Below are positions 23,020 to 33,813 of a stretch of 64,000 nucleotides of DNA, piece after piece. A model generated the notes under the pieces. It searched no databases, was not told the origin of the DNA, and worked only from the letters and a program-made list of their open reading frames with translations. The DNA comes from Paulownia fortunei. Lineage: Eukaryota > Streptophyta > Magnoliopsida > Lamiales > Paulowniaceae. The stretch's first letter is position 1. Each line of letters opens with the position of its first letter. The stretch is taken from contig CM033119.1 of NCBI GenBank assembly GCA_019321725.1, forward strand, positions 3,497,865 to 3,561,864. The letters run 5' to 3'. The position numbers were made by a program, and so were the translations under genes.

Positions 23020-24366
23020 TTAGATACAAATATTAGATTGAAAGAAAATGAAGGAACACACTCTATGAAGAATTAAAATGCCAGTGAGTTTGACATCTCC
23101 AATGTGTGTGGTAGGTGCAATATTGCAATTTGGCAAGTGAATTGGAATGGAAACTTGCATAGAAATATTAGTAAACATTGATAAATCACAAACCATGTGA
23201 TTTGTGGCACTTGTATCTATTATCCAATCATGAGACTTAGTAGAAACTGCATTACAAGAAAAAATTGTACTTGAGATACTGGTTGCTGCAGAGTGATTAA
23301 CCACTGCAGAGTTAGCATCATGAGTAGATTGTTGGCTTTTAGCATAAGCCAAGAACTGAGCAACCATTTCAGGAGAAAATAAAGGATTATCTTGATTGTC
23401 AATCTGCAATTGAGAAGAGGATACTGCAACATTAGTAGTAACAGAATCATAAGCAGTTCTTGGGCCTTTAGGGCCTTTCCAACCAGGAGGATAACCTATA
23501 ATCTGAAAGCATTTATCCACTATGTGACCACTGAAACCACCATGTGAACATTTAGGCTTATGCTTGTCCTTTTTGTTGTAAAATCTTGAAGTATTAGCTT
23601 ATCTAGCCAGCATGGCCATTGAAGAATCTATAAATAGAATAGGTTGATTAGAATTATTTAAGCCTTTTTGAGTTTCTTCTTGCAACAGTAAGGAGCAAAC
23701 TTTTGCAAGTGAAGGAAGGGGAGATGACAATAGCAATTGACTTCTAATTTGAGCATAGGGCTCATAAAGTCCTGTAAGAAATTTAATAACATAATCATTC
23801 TATTGAGTAGTAACCATCTGTGTAGAGATATTACAAGAACAACTTCCACAAGTGCATTTAATAATTGGCCTGTAACTGATGTATTCATCCCATAGCCCTT
23901 TGAATTGATTGTAGAATGAAGTGATGGACTGACTATCTTGAGATATGGAACTTAGAGACTTGTCAAGATGAAAGACCCTAAGACCATCACTTCTTGCATA
24001 TCTGGTCCTTAACTCATCCCAAACATCTTTGGCAATTGTGAAGTAGAGAAGACTTTGTTTTATATCATTTGAAATGGAATTCAAGATCCAAGATAAAATC
24101 AGATTATTAGCCCGTTGCCAAGAATTATACAGAACTGGAGATGAGAGAGGGGGAATCTGCAAAGAGCCATCAATAAAACCACTCTTGTTCTTTACATTAA
24201 GAGCCATGGAGACAACCCTACTCCAAGAAATATAATTCTCTCCAGTAAAAGGCTCATAGACAATGATAACCCCTGGATTGTCACTAGGATGAAGAAAGTA
24301 GGGAAATGTAAAATTATATGTAGGATTTGCAAATCGAGTAGTGGCACAATTTGGTGCCAGACACAA
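23020..24366 (-). pseudogene. Copia gag and protease remnant
   Basis: Gag runs from about 24366 (YEPFTGENYISWSRVVSMAL, WDELRTRYA) to 23803, where an in-frame TAG sits in what is normally a Gln-Asn context. It resumes as NDYVIKFLTGLYEPYAQIRS. A zinc-knuckle region and DKCFQIIGYPPGWKG follow at about 23460-23560, then a protease segment WIIDTSATNHM near 23195-23225. One stop near 23600 and further frame breaks disable it. Confidence 0.78.
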
Positions 24367-24529
24367 AATCTGAAGTCATAGGATTCAGAAGAAAATTTCT
24401 TGAAGAAGAAACAGAAACAAGAATATCATAATATGGTGATTAAAGATGTATGATCACTGATATCACAAGCCAAGAAGTAGGCTCTAGAATGCAACAGAAA
24501 ATGTGAATAAACTCAAATTGATACCATGT

Positions 24530-24757
24530 TGAAATCTGTAGAATTGTAGATGAGAAAGACTCTCAAATCTTGGAAGAAAGTTTTTTGATTTCTTGGAGGA
24601 ATAAAACTGTAATTCTTATTTCTAGAAATTAAGTATAATCTGTATATATTCGGTTTAAATAGAAGTTAAACCGATTTGAAAATCACAACTAATAAACTAA
24701 CTAACTGATTCTACCTAACACTTAACTAACTTTCCATATTTAATAGAACTAACTACA
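24530..24757 (-). repeat. 5' LTR of the copia element
   Basis: The 228-bp block begins TGAAATCTGTAG and ends ACTAACTACA on the plus strand, giving TG...CA ends. The adjacent primer-binding site, read on the minus strand at 24526-24511, starts TGGTATCA, as expected for initiator-Met tRNA priming. Beyond 24757 the sequence is DUF241 flank. No partner LTR is found. Confidence 0.7.
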
Positions 24758-25948
24758 ATTATCTATACAATTCTGTGCACAAACCTCAGCCCAAAATCCA
24801 CTGCTCTATCTGTCTAATCTGAAATACTAGTAGTTTCACGAGGTATATGTGTGGTTAATATAGAGATATTTTTCATATTCCATTAGATGCTGGATTAGCA
24901 CTTTTTTATCAGTAATTTACTAGATGATAACACAATTCAGCAATAACAATATGAATATCCTTTACAGCTTAGTGATGCAACAGTACGATCACCAATTGAT
25001 CATTTCTAGAGATAGGCTGTCAAGATTCCACTTGTTCTTAATCATTGATCGATTAATGGATGAAAATGACCATTTTTTATGATATGAATTGATTAATGAC
25101 TTAATATAATGGTGCAACCAAAGCATGAGGCCACAAAATAGCAATTGTTTGTCAAAGCACATACTACGTCAAGTATGTTTAACTGAAATCATGTGCATCT
25201 ACGTAACAGTTCCTTCATTATCTGAGAGTTGTATGCTTCTGTAAAAAAAGGATATTGATACTAGTACCAATTCAAATAGCTATATAATTTAGTATATAAA
25301 TCTTTTTAAATCCATCTCTATTGATCTGTCAGTCTCAACAAAAATTACAGATCTGAAAATGTTCTTTCTAATGCTTGATAAATTAATGGATATATTTATG
25401 CCCATTTCCATGAACTGAATCAGTATTATTAATTTACTCCCCACGAGGACTATGAAGTTCCATTTATTGTCACAGCGCAACCTACATCAATCATGTTTCA
25501 AAATAATACTCGTCTGAGCCTAAGTTATGTTTTTCCTTGTCTGAAGATCAGAAACAACAGCCTAATAAAATTTTTCTCCTCTTCTAATGGAGAAGAGATA
25601 TCATGAGCTGATTATGCCTCAGTTTTATGGAAGCCCATATTATTAAATCAACTTAATGGCTGTCGAGATTCCTAATGCTTCAAGATCAGTGTATGTAATG
25701 TAGCCAAGATCTGTTGATTGAATTTTTTCATCTTCAGTTGTTCCAGGTTCAGGGAGCATTGAATTACAACATGATCATATTTAATTCAATTTCCAGCAAT
25801 GATGAGACATCCTAGGTGCAATAGATTCCTTTTGTTTTCTTTCTCCATCTTCCTTATATAGCTTGTGCCAAAGAGATGGCTTCAAGCCCTCAGCATCTTT
25901 TCTCAAACTGTACATCCAGCCTTAAAGAGTTCATTTTGACCGAAAAAG
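24758..25948 (+). promoter_or_regulatory. DUF241 3' flank relic and promoter block of copy H
   Basis: 24758-25290 matches the class 1 downstream flank after B and D, with no gene left in front of it. From about 25540 the promoter module of H follows (TGTCTGAAGATCAGAAAC, TATA box at 25853-25861). The class 2 upstream ORF starts MASSPQHLFS but is shifted by an 8-bp deletion. Confidence 0.5.
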
Positions 25949-26158
25949 ATGGCCAACTTCCATTCCCGATCCAACAGTTTACCAGTTAAATCTCATCCAG
26001 TAATGGATGATGTCGAAGATCATTTGTGCAGGTTAAAGGCCTCGCGAGACACATCAACATCAGCCAGTTCTATATGTGCAAACTTGGCTAGCCTCAGAGA
26101 TTTGCATGAAGGCATCAATAATCTGATTCAGATGCCTTCAATCAACACATTCCATTAG
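25949..26158 (+). pseudogene. DUF241/BPS1-like copy H (class 2), truncated at an inversion breakpoint
   Basis: It opens MANFHSRSNSLPVKSHPVMD and stays in frame through NNLIQMPSI, codon 65. At about 26140 it runs into the reverse complement of another copy's 5' end, adding NTFH and a stop for a total of 69 aa. The remaining 75% of the domain is absent. A 69-aa product is possible but unlikely to have the family function. Confidence 0.85.
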
Positions 26159-26209
26159 CCTCAGAGATTGAGAAGGAAAACTGTTTGATCGAGAATGGAA
26201 GTTAGCCAT
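26143..26209 (-). pseudogene. DUF241 class 1 head, opposed to copy H
   Basis: On the minus strand this begins MANFHSRSNSFPSQS at 26209, then LRLMECV, and stops at the junction with copy H. The TAGCCTCAGAGATT stretch within it replaces the usual ACTGGATGAGATT. It is identical to the DUF241 ASLRDL-coding stretch of H at about 26091-26104, which suggests templated repair at the breakpoint. Its own promoter lies to the right. Confidence 0.75.
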
Positions 26210-26690
26210 CTTCTCTATCAAAACGAACTCTTAGGCTGAATATACAATATGTGCCTTGAGAAAAGATGTCAAGCGCTTGAAGGCATCTTTTTTATATCAG
26301 CTGTATATATATGGAGATAGATAAAGAAACAAAAGGAATATATTCCACCTTCAATGTCTCATCACACCTGAAAATTGAAATAAATATGATTGTGCACGAT
26401 TTCCATGTCCCTCAGGATCTTGAACAACTGAAAACGAAAAACTCAATCATACAGACCTCAGCTACATTATAACTGCTGATCTTGCAGCATGAGGAATCTT
26501 GACAGCCATGAATATTGTTAATCAATTGATCATTCATGGAGCTGACTCATTAATGAGCCTATGCAAAAAAAAATTCCCAGTGAAAGCTGGGAATAAACAT
26601 CGTTTGTGTTTGGCTGGAGGTTTCTCATCTTCACACAATGATGAAAATAAAAAGGTGCACACTAGTATATAACCACACGTGTTTTGATAA
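26210..26690 (-). promoter_or_regulatory. Promoter block of the opposed class 1 head
   Basis: On the minus strand it has the TATA region at 26303-26313 (GTATATATATG) and GTCAAGATTCCTCATGC near 26490-26506. The distal motif near 26620-26645 is decayed (GTGTGAAGATGAGAAACC). The complete module is present although the gene is reduced to about 22 codons. Confidence 0.55.
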
Positions 26691-27345
26691 ACACCACATA
26701 ATTTTGTGACCCTATTTGTCATGTCATTTAATCTTTCACTATGTGTAATACCCGAGCCTCATACTACTCACCTGATCAATATAGTTCATGCATTTTATGC
26801 CACATATGTGTCATTGCATTTTAATTGATATTTCATAATACATTATATTTTATACGACATTTAATAATTAAACTTTTAAAATTATCACCGATATTAGTTT
26901 TTAGATTTTTTAACTTAATTGGTTGAGTTGGTACTAAGATTAGAATCTAGGTGTTAACTATCAAATAATATTATGATACACGTAAGTGAAATGTGGCATC
27001 GTTGTGTTTATCGGTGTAGGATAAACTATGCAAATGAATTAATTAGGGAGAAAATAATGATAGTAATAGTAATAATAATAATAAAAGAAAATAAGGACAT
27101 TATTATATTAATTAAGAGGGTGTAAATTCTTACTAGAAATAAATTTGGGGGTTTATAAATAAATATCAAAATATTATGTATTAATTATATTTATATAAAT
27201 ATAATATATATATAGATGTATGAAATATATTATATATATATGTATAGATGTATGAAATATATATATATATATATATATGTATAGATGTATGAAATATATA
27301 TAGATATAAGTATATGTGTGTAGTATAATAAAATAATATCATAAT

Positions 27346-27388
<43 letters not shown>

Positions 27389-27497
27389 ACACACGTGTAT
27401 AGCTTATGTTTAGATAAGCATGTATATATGTGTATATATATTATATATATATTAGAATGTTAGTATACACGTGTATAGTGTATAGTAATAGTTATAA

Positions 27498-27722
27498 TAT
27501 ATTACACATATATTATGATATATTATATTATATTAAGGATAAGTATACATATATTATAATATTATATTATGTTTCTTAATAGTTAAGTAATACTTAAAAT
27601 ATTAAAACAAGATATTATACATATGTTATAATATATTATATTATATTAAGGATAAGTATACATATATTACAATATTATATTAAGTTTACTTAATAGTTAA
27701 GTAATACTTAAGATATTAAAAC
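27498..27722. repeat. Tandem duplication of about 112 bp inside the solo LTR
   Basis: Two adjacent units share AAGGATAAGTATACATATAT and TTAATAGTTAAGTAATACTT with a few differences. They lie next to a TA/TG-rich tract at 27190-27480. Confidence 0.75.
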
Positions 27723-28586
27723 ACCGTATACACATATTCACGGCAACAAAGAAAAGGAAAGGAAAAGAGAAGAAAAAAAAAAAAGGGGTGGAAGAAGAAA
27801 TAGTGCGAACAAACTTCTACCGTAGAAATTTGAGAAATTTTTAGGTAAGTCCCTTCTTATTTTTGTATGGATAAAAATATATATTTATGCCGTTTATTTT
27901 TAATTTGAAAGAAAGTTTTGATTCAAATTAACCAGTTATCTTCTTGTGAGACAATAATTAATATGCACTTTTAATTCGAAATTAGTTACAAAAATTTGAT
28001 TTTATTATCTTGTATTAATTGGATGAAAGAGCTAATTTAATTGAGGAATTATTACGGTAATTATAACACATCAATTAGATAATATTAAAATAAATTCGAG
28101 ATGAGAAATTAAGGTATTTAAAAGGTTCTAATTGGTGTGAGTATAAATTTTAAGGCTTGATTGTTATTTAATTAAATTTAAGATTTAAAACCCCTTATGA
28201 GATTTGATATAGAAACCCATTGATTAAGAATGAGAATTAACACGTTATACTTTTACAGGCCGCCTTATATCTAAGGTTAGGGAGGAGAATCTTGTTAATC
28301 TTCAATAAGATATCAAAGGTGGAAGGTAAGTGAAAATCCATTTATAACTACAATGCATGGGCATAGTATTTCTCGACTTATTTATATTAAATGTGATCAT
28401 TGTATTTTGATGAGTATTATAAATATCTTATAGTGCATGCGTTGTTTGATTGACAGGACAGGTGATTCACTGTGTCATTAAACATACCATTCAACATTTA
28501 CAAGTGCATGCATAATACGTGCTCATAGTTGGGGTTTTGCACACATAACATTATTTTTAGAAAGAAAATATTTTGATTGGCCACTA

Positions 28587-28812
28587 CTAGTGTACCGAGG
28601 CCCATGTGTGACTTATTTATATGATGTTTGGGGCGCCGCGAGTATTACTTTTCGGAGGATCATAAAGGTTGACAGGGGGTGTACCTCTGGTGGTCACGAG
28701 AGGGTGGACTACTTGACTGTGCCCTTATTGACGCCGCCGGTGGGAATACTTCTGGAGGGTCACAGGGGAAGACAGGGGGTGGACCTTTGGTGATCCCAGG
28801 AGATGGCCCCCG
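28587..28812. repeat. GC-rich island with two degenerate repeats inside the solo LTR
   Basis: The segment contains GACAGGGGGTGTACCTCTGG near 28671 and GACAGGGGGTGGACCTTTGG near 28770, an imperfect duplication about 100 bp apart. It is much richer in GC than the rest of the LTR. The open frame at 28590-28793 is probably fortuitous. Confidence 0.55.
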
Positions 28813-29449
28813 GATTGTGTCGATCTGTTTATGGCCATGTGATTATTGATATTGTCGAGAGCTCTATCCGGTACATAGTAGGTGGGCCAATGGCCCAGTG
28901 ATGGAAAATGATTTTTAAATAAAATGATTTTGATGCATAAGTTCGCATTCTTGTCATAATCTCATAAAAATGTATTGCATTTATGTTGGATTATCCCCTT
29001 CAGCATGCATGATTTTCATTTACTGAGCATTAGCTCACGTAGTTCATGCATTGTAGGTGAGTTTGATGATACTTGAAGCCATGGACTTACTGAGCGAGCG
29101 ACTAGAGTTCCTACAGGTTCTGAGGATCAGTGTACATGGATGACGACCTGTCGGGCTGGTTGTTAACTTATTTGATTTTGGAGTGTATTATATTAGGTTT
29201 TGGGATTTGTACTGTGTGTTACTTTTAAAACTTTTCTGTACATGAGTATGTAAATGTTATGCTTGTTATGGGTGCTCTGCAGGTATATATATATATATAT
29301 TAGTTTGTGAGTGAAAAAAATAGTTTATTATTTATTATGCAGTTATAGAAAAAAAAAAAATTTGTACAAATATACAGGATTTATCATGTCAAAATTATTA
29401 TATCTATAAATATATACGTATGCGTAGTATTAGGGTTGTTACACTCTAT

Positions 29450-29952
29450 TCCATAATGTGGCAGAGTTGTACAGAACCATGTGGCTGTCAAGGTTCCATT
29501 CTCTGGACCTGTTGAGAATCATTAGTTTAGAAAACAGGGAAGCTTGATGAATTGGCCCTCGAGTGGCATTTAATTTATTCGGTCAACTATTAGTTTCCCC
29601 CATGATCCGACATTGCTGATACGGATACTAGATCTGCCATATTTTGTTACTTGTGTTTAGTACAAAACGGCAAAATTTCACATGATCAAGAAGACTATTC
29701 TTAGCCTTGTCAAAAGAGTTGGTTTCTGAGATTGGTAGTTGTAATTAATTTATTGTGAAAATTGAAATATTCTACGTGAGATTGCCCCCTGAGAACCCAC
29801 AGGCCAGCACAGAGTAGTCATGACAAAGCAACAAGAGATGTGATTCCTCTTGTTTTCCCACCTTCATCATATATACATAGACATGCATGAAATTTGTTTT
29901 CACCATCTCTCAAGGCCAAAGCTCTGTATATGCAATTGACTCATTCCAATGA
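29450..29952 (+). promoter_or_regulatory. Promoter block of diverged DUF241 pseudogene M
   Basis: Nearly identical to 19130-19633 before pseudogene G, including CATATATACATAGACATGCA near 29866. This shows that G and M descend from one duplicated unit. Confidence 0.55.
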
Positions 29953-30640
29953 ATGGTCACCACTCTAGTAGAAGCAAAGGGAACAAGCCACTCACGTTCT
30001 ACCAGCTTTCTTTCTGCATCTCATCCTCTTTTTGTGCTGCGGAGGCTAATGTCATCTGAGGGCACGTACACATCTTCACATACAATAGTGCATCAGAAAC
30101 TAGAGGTCCTCAAGCAGTTGTACCAAGAATTTGAAGGCAACAGAGAACATGTGGGTATTTGTAACCCAAGATTCTGACCTTGTTTCATTGGTTAAGTTGC
30201 TTGGAGAAGTACAAGAAATCAGCCTAAATGGGTTAAGAGTCCACCCTATCTAGTGTTTCTCATCTATAAGGCAAGATGAAAGCAAAATGCTTGGGTCTCT
30301 AGTCATAAGATGTTGCAAAACAAGATATAAAATGTGCAGATGAAGCTGCTGAATTGCAAACATAGATACAGAATTGGCATTCCTGCGCAACAACTCCATG
30401 AAAGAAAAGAATCTTGGATCAACACAATTGTGGAAAAACTCTGTGATTTCAAATAACTGGAGAATTTTACGGAGAGTAAGCTGAGTCAATAGTTAGACTA
30501 ACAAAATTCCCCTGCACTTGTGCTTACAGAATCCCAGCAATTGTTTACCAAGATACCACTTCTTGAGGTAGTTGCTCAAGAACAGCGAAACAACAAAATG
30601 TTTTTAAGTCACTTAGAACACTTGAAACACTAGAATATGA
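29953..30640 (+). pseudogene. Diverged DUF241-like pseudogene M, internally deleted
   Basis: It opens MVTTLVEAKGTSHSRSTSFL and reads SSEGTYTSSHTIVHQKLE. It then jumps from the QLY segment straight to EFEGN, skipping roughly 250 bp that G still has. A stop follows at 30175-30177. Later family segments (the region matching G at 20180-20440) persist with many stops. It belongs to the same subfamily as G and is non-functional. Confidence 0.7.
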
Positions 30641-30744
30641 AGAGAGAAGTACAAGGACGAGAATGAATAAAATTTGCAAATGAACGGGTTCTATTTATAA
30701 TTGTTGAGAAGTCGTGATGGCGAAACTGTTGGAAATGAATGCAT

Positions 30745-31231
30745 TCAGGATCATGTCTGGCTGATGAAGTTGGCATGTATTTTGTTGCTAAAAAGGTGCT
30801 AAATAAATCAATTCATTAGTCTTCCAAAAATTTAAAGGAAGCAGAGAACGACATGTTGGTATCTGTAACCCAAGATTCTGACCTCGTTTCATTGGTTAAG
30901 TTGCTGGAGAAGTGCAAGAAATCAGCCTAAATGCGTTAAGAGTCCACCCTATCTATCGTTTCTCATCCAAAGGCAAGATCAAAGCAAAATGCTCGTCTCT
31001 AGACAAAGGTGTTCGAAAACAAACGCATAAAATGTGAAGGTGAAGTTGTTATGACTGAAACTGAGAAGATAGATACAGAATTGGTGTTCCAGTGCAACAA
31101 CGCCAGGTAAGAAACGAATCTTGGATCAACACAAAATGTACTAAAAACAACTTGAGGCATTAGACTTCAGCTTGCAAGAATCAGAGGAAGGGTTGCAAGC
31201 TGTCTTTAGGCTCATGCTTTGCTGCTAGTTT
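30745..31231 (+). pseudogene. Diverged DUF241-like fragment M2 (3' half)
   Basis: It restarts at GATCATGTCTGGCTGATGAA, the point matching G at about 20005, and repeats the same segments as M. It then continues to a C-terminal LQESEEGLQAVFRL stretch near 31170-31215, the counterpart of the class 1 IQEIEEGLEALFRS helix. Several stops and frame breaks are present. It is a second, partial tandem copy behind M. Confidence 0.65.
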
Positions 31232-31239
31232 ATGACACA

Positions 31240-31864
31240 ATACAATTATGAGGTGTCTCCATTTGCATCTCTGTTACTCGTATACATGGTTTTGAAACTG
31301 ATATATTGAGACAGCTACCACAAACTTGACTCCAGCATATTGAAATTTTAGATCATATTTTTTTATTCAAACTTCGATTTTTTTTTCTTTTAAACACACA
31401 TAAATTATCTGCTACAATCAAGAATTGATTCTTTTATATAATTACAAAATCGTAACAACATACATCTATCTAGTTGGTTGTTGTGATATTTTTGTGATTT
31501 CATCACTTCCTTGTTTCTTTTTATGTTATTCCACCTATATAAATAGGTATAATGTATAGGTAATCATTATAATGAGAGGCATTTGTACTGTGGATGTATG
31601 AACAACATAATTCTATTATTTTTTTCATTTTTCTCGACATATTTAAAATTTCACATCATCACAACATATTTAAAATTTGGATCATCACATGCTGGAAAGA
31701 TTGCCCTATAATTGAATCATCCCTTGCTTCAAATACTTTTAACTTATTGAAAAGGTTGATCTATACAGCTTGTGGTCAATCTCTTTCTTCATAAGTTTGC
31801 TAGCCCTTTTCTCTGCATATCATCTTTGTTTTCTCGTGTTATCAAAAAGCTTTAAAGACGTTAG
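31240..31864. other. Intergenic sequence with no gene
   Basis: AT-rich DNA between fragment M2 and the 3' end of PAP29. The PAP29 3' UTR must lie in its right part. Nothing else is recognised. Confidence 0.4.
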
Positions 31865-33813
31865 TCAATGTAACATATGCTTACCCCTGGAGCTCTTGCT
31901 CCAGAGCACCTGGCCATCAATAGCAGTGAGGTGTTCATCATCAAGACGTTTCCATGTTTTGATAGACTTGACTGTTCCCCACGATCCTTTCTCTGTTTTC
32001 TCCAGAGATGCTACCACCATCCTTGCCCTCCTGGACCATCCAGCCTTCCCATAAGCATGATACCCGAAGCCTCCAGCATAGCATAGATGTATACCAGTTA
32101 ACTCACCACAGAAGTCATTGAGGTGATCGTGACCTGTGAAAACGGCCTTCACATCCCCTGCTGCCACCATGGTCGTGAAAAATCCAGAGTTCACAGATGC
32201 AGAGCTAATGCCCTCCTGTTTCCCACCTGTAAAGTTGGATGAGTCGAAGCTTGCATATTCAGGCAATGGAATGTGAAAGTATGCAAGCCCCGGGGCTTGA
32301 CCTTTTTGTGGCTCTGGCTTGTTCATGTAACTCCTCTGCATTGGAACAACCAATTGTATTGATTAAAAGAAAAGAATTGAACTAAGCCAATGTTTCTTAC
32401 ATTAGAAAATTCCAATCCTTTGGTGCTTACAGAATAACCAAAAGCTGCTAAAGACTAAGAGCACATCTAGCAGGTTCCTCAGTACCTGAAGTTTGAAGGA
32501 AGCACGCTGAAACCAAAGCTGCTGAGAGGGTTTAATCCAACCATAGCCAGGAATGGAGGGAACAGTTGAGTAATCGCCGCTGTCCAGGAAGTAAAGATTG
32601 AGAACTGATTTATTTGCTAAGCCAGAACCTTCAACTCCATGGACCTCCAAATTGTAGTTTCCATATCCATCAATAACATGAGCTTCGGAAGGATTAACCT
32701 GAGACAAAGTGTTCTTCATGCCGACAATATGTTTTATCACACCTTCCCTTGATAATGTTGACTCTTGGTCATGATTTCCAAGAACAGCAGCCCATGGGAT
32801 GTTTGATGATATCGCAGGAGCAAAGGCAGCACTCATTGATGATGCTGCATCAGTCGCATCAAACCCGAAAATGTTATCCCCTGCATCATCAAGTAATTTG
32901 GGCGTTAACCAATCAGCATAAATATTTCAAATCAAGTCTCAACTGCTAGGGGAAAGCTCAATATACTCGTAGTCGAGTAACAATCAGAAAGGCCATAACC
33001 TAATAATCGAGTAAATTAAGGCAGGATGGGGAAGAAAAAGATGCAAGAAAATTGGAACTAATGTAGGGCAGTGGCCCCAGCCAGAATTTAAGTGCAATTA
33101 TGCAGTAGCCAAAAAAGAAGTGGCTCACAAATGGGATATCAATATCACGGGAAGAATAGAGTTGGATCAAGTTAGACAATGAAGAATCTTGCGGACGAGG
33201 ATGAAACCAAAACATTTATTTAATGAGAGCCCGAACTTAAAAGAGGGCAGTAGAATTACTAATTTGGAGGGGCCAAGTGGTTAATTTCGTCACTGAAATC
33301 CTCTGACAATCCAAGTTTTCAAAGTCGCGACAAGCGACAACACTTAGCCCCCACTTCTGGTTTAGTCTCTCCTTGTCGAGAACATTCCTTTAAGAAGATG
33401 AATACAGAAAACAATAGAGGCTGCTGGGAGAAAATGAAAACAGGAAAAGAAGGCCTGAGTTTGAAAAACAAGAATTATTTACCGTTATCTGGCAATAGTA
33501 TATAGCAGCAGAGAAGAATAAGTTACAGACCAGTGAAAACAATAAGGTCAGGTTTCTCGGCAAGAATAACACGGCGAATAAAGGCAGTGGTGTTGAGATC
33601 AGAGCAGGTTGCCATCTGCTGCGGAAACACATCCTCGCAAGGTGTCCTCTTGCCGTCTGCATAGTGCATGTCTGCCACTTGCAGAATCCTGAATTCTCCC
33701 CTTTTACCGTCGAACCTCAGCTGTCGCCGCTGCCCTTGAGCCGCGTGGCAGCAGAGAAAAGCCATCCACATCATCAACGCCACCGTTCCCATCTTCTTCG
33801 CCGCCACACCCAT
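31865..33813 (-). CDS. PAP29: Purple acid phosphatase 29-like protein (probable inactive PAP), three coding exons
   Basis: Coding exons on the minus strand are 33531-33813, 32486-32880 and 31865-32335, joined at GT/AG sites, giving 382 aa. That is close to the usual length of the PAP14/16/28/29 group. An N-terminal hydrophobic segment (VALMMWMAFLCCHAAQG, residues 11-27) is a likely signal peptide, so the protein is probably secreted or vacuolar. Metallophosphatase motifs are seen in order: VADMHY (46-51), GDNIFG (95-100), GNHD (129-132), FH (246-247) and GHDH (294-297). Canonical PAPs have GDxG and GDxxY; here these read ADMH and GDNIF, so the iron-binding Tyr is Phe. This is why Arabidopsis relatives are named probable inactive PAPs. 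True activity is unknown. Introns are 650 bp (33530-32881) and 150 bp (32485-32336). All exon frames are intact. It lies between DUF241 relics and is unrelated to them. Confidence 0.9.

Larger units (their letters stand above)
20695..24757 (-). mobile_element. Decayed Ty1/copia retrotransposon, deleted for integrase and 3' LTR
   Basis: On the minus strand the order is LTR (24530-24757), primer-binding site, gag, zinc knuckle, protease remnant, then the post-integrase hinge, reverse transcriptase and RNase H. That is copia order. The integrase core expected between protease and hinge is absent: about 23035 runs almost directly into the KGYKLYDIDNNKVFISRNVQ hinge at about 22930. No LTR is found at the left end, which runs into a DUF241 fragment. 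The right edge abuts DUF241 3'-flank sequence (ATTATCTATACAATTCTG), so it inserted into, and later helped remove, a DUF241 unit. Confidence 0.85.
26744..29443 (+). mobile_element. Solo LTR, 2.7 kb, probably Ty3/gypsy
   Basis: It begins TGTAATACCCGAGCC and ends GGGTTGTTACA. The homologous DNA upstream of pseudogene G (19120-19140) lacks it and reads CACTCTGTTCC. Here the flanks are CTATG and CTCTA, both one change from the empty-site CTCTG, a decayed 5-bp target duplication. The end style and the ACTGAGCATTAGCTCACGT segment near 29022 resemble long LTRs of chromovirus (Tekay/Del-like) elements, which is inferred. No protein-coding retroelement domains are inside. Confidence 0.78.

Noticed and set aside
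28590..28793. Open frame in the GC-rich island
   Set aside because: It lies inside a solo LTR, is short, and shows no domain; GC-rich DNA lacks stop codons by composition.
31770..32086. Plus-strand open frames over the PAP29 3' end
   Set aside because: They are antisense to PAP29 exon 3, which has clear homology and splice sites.
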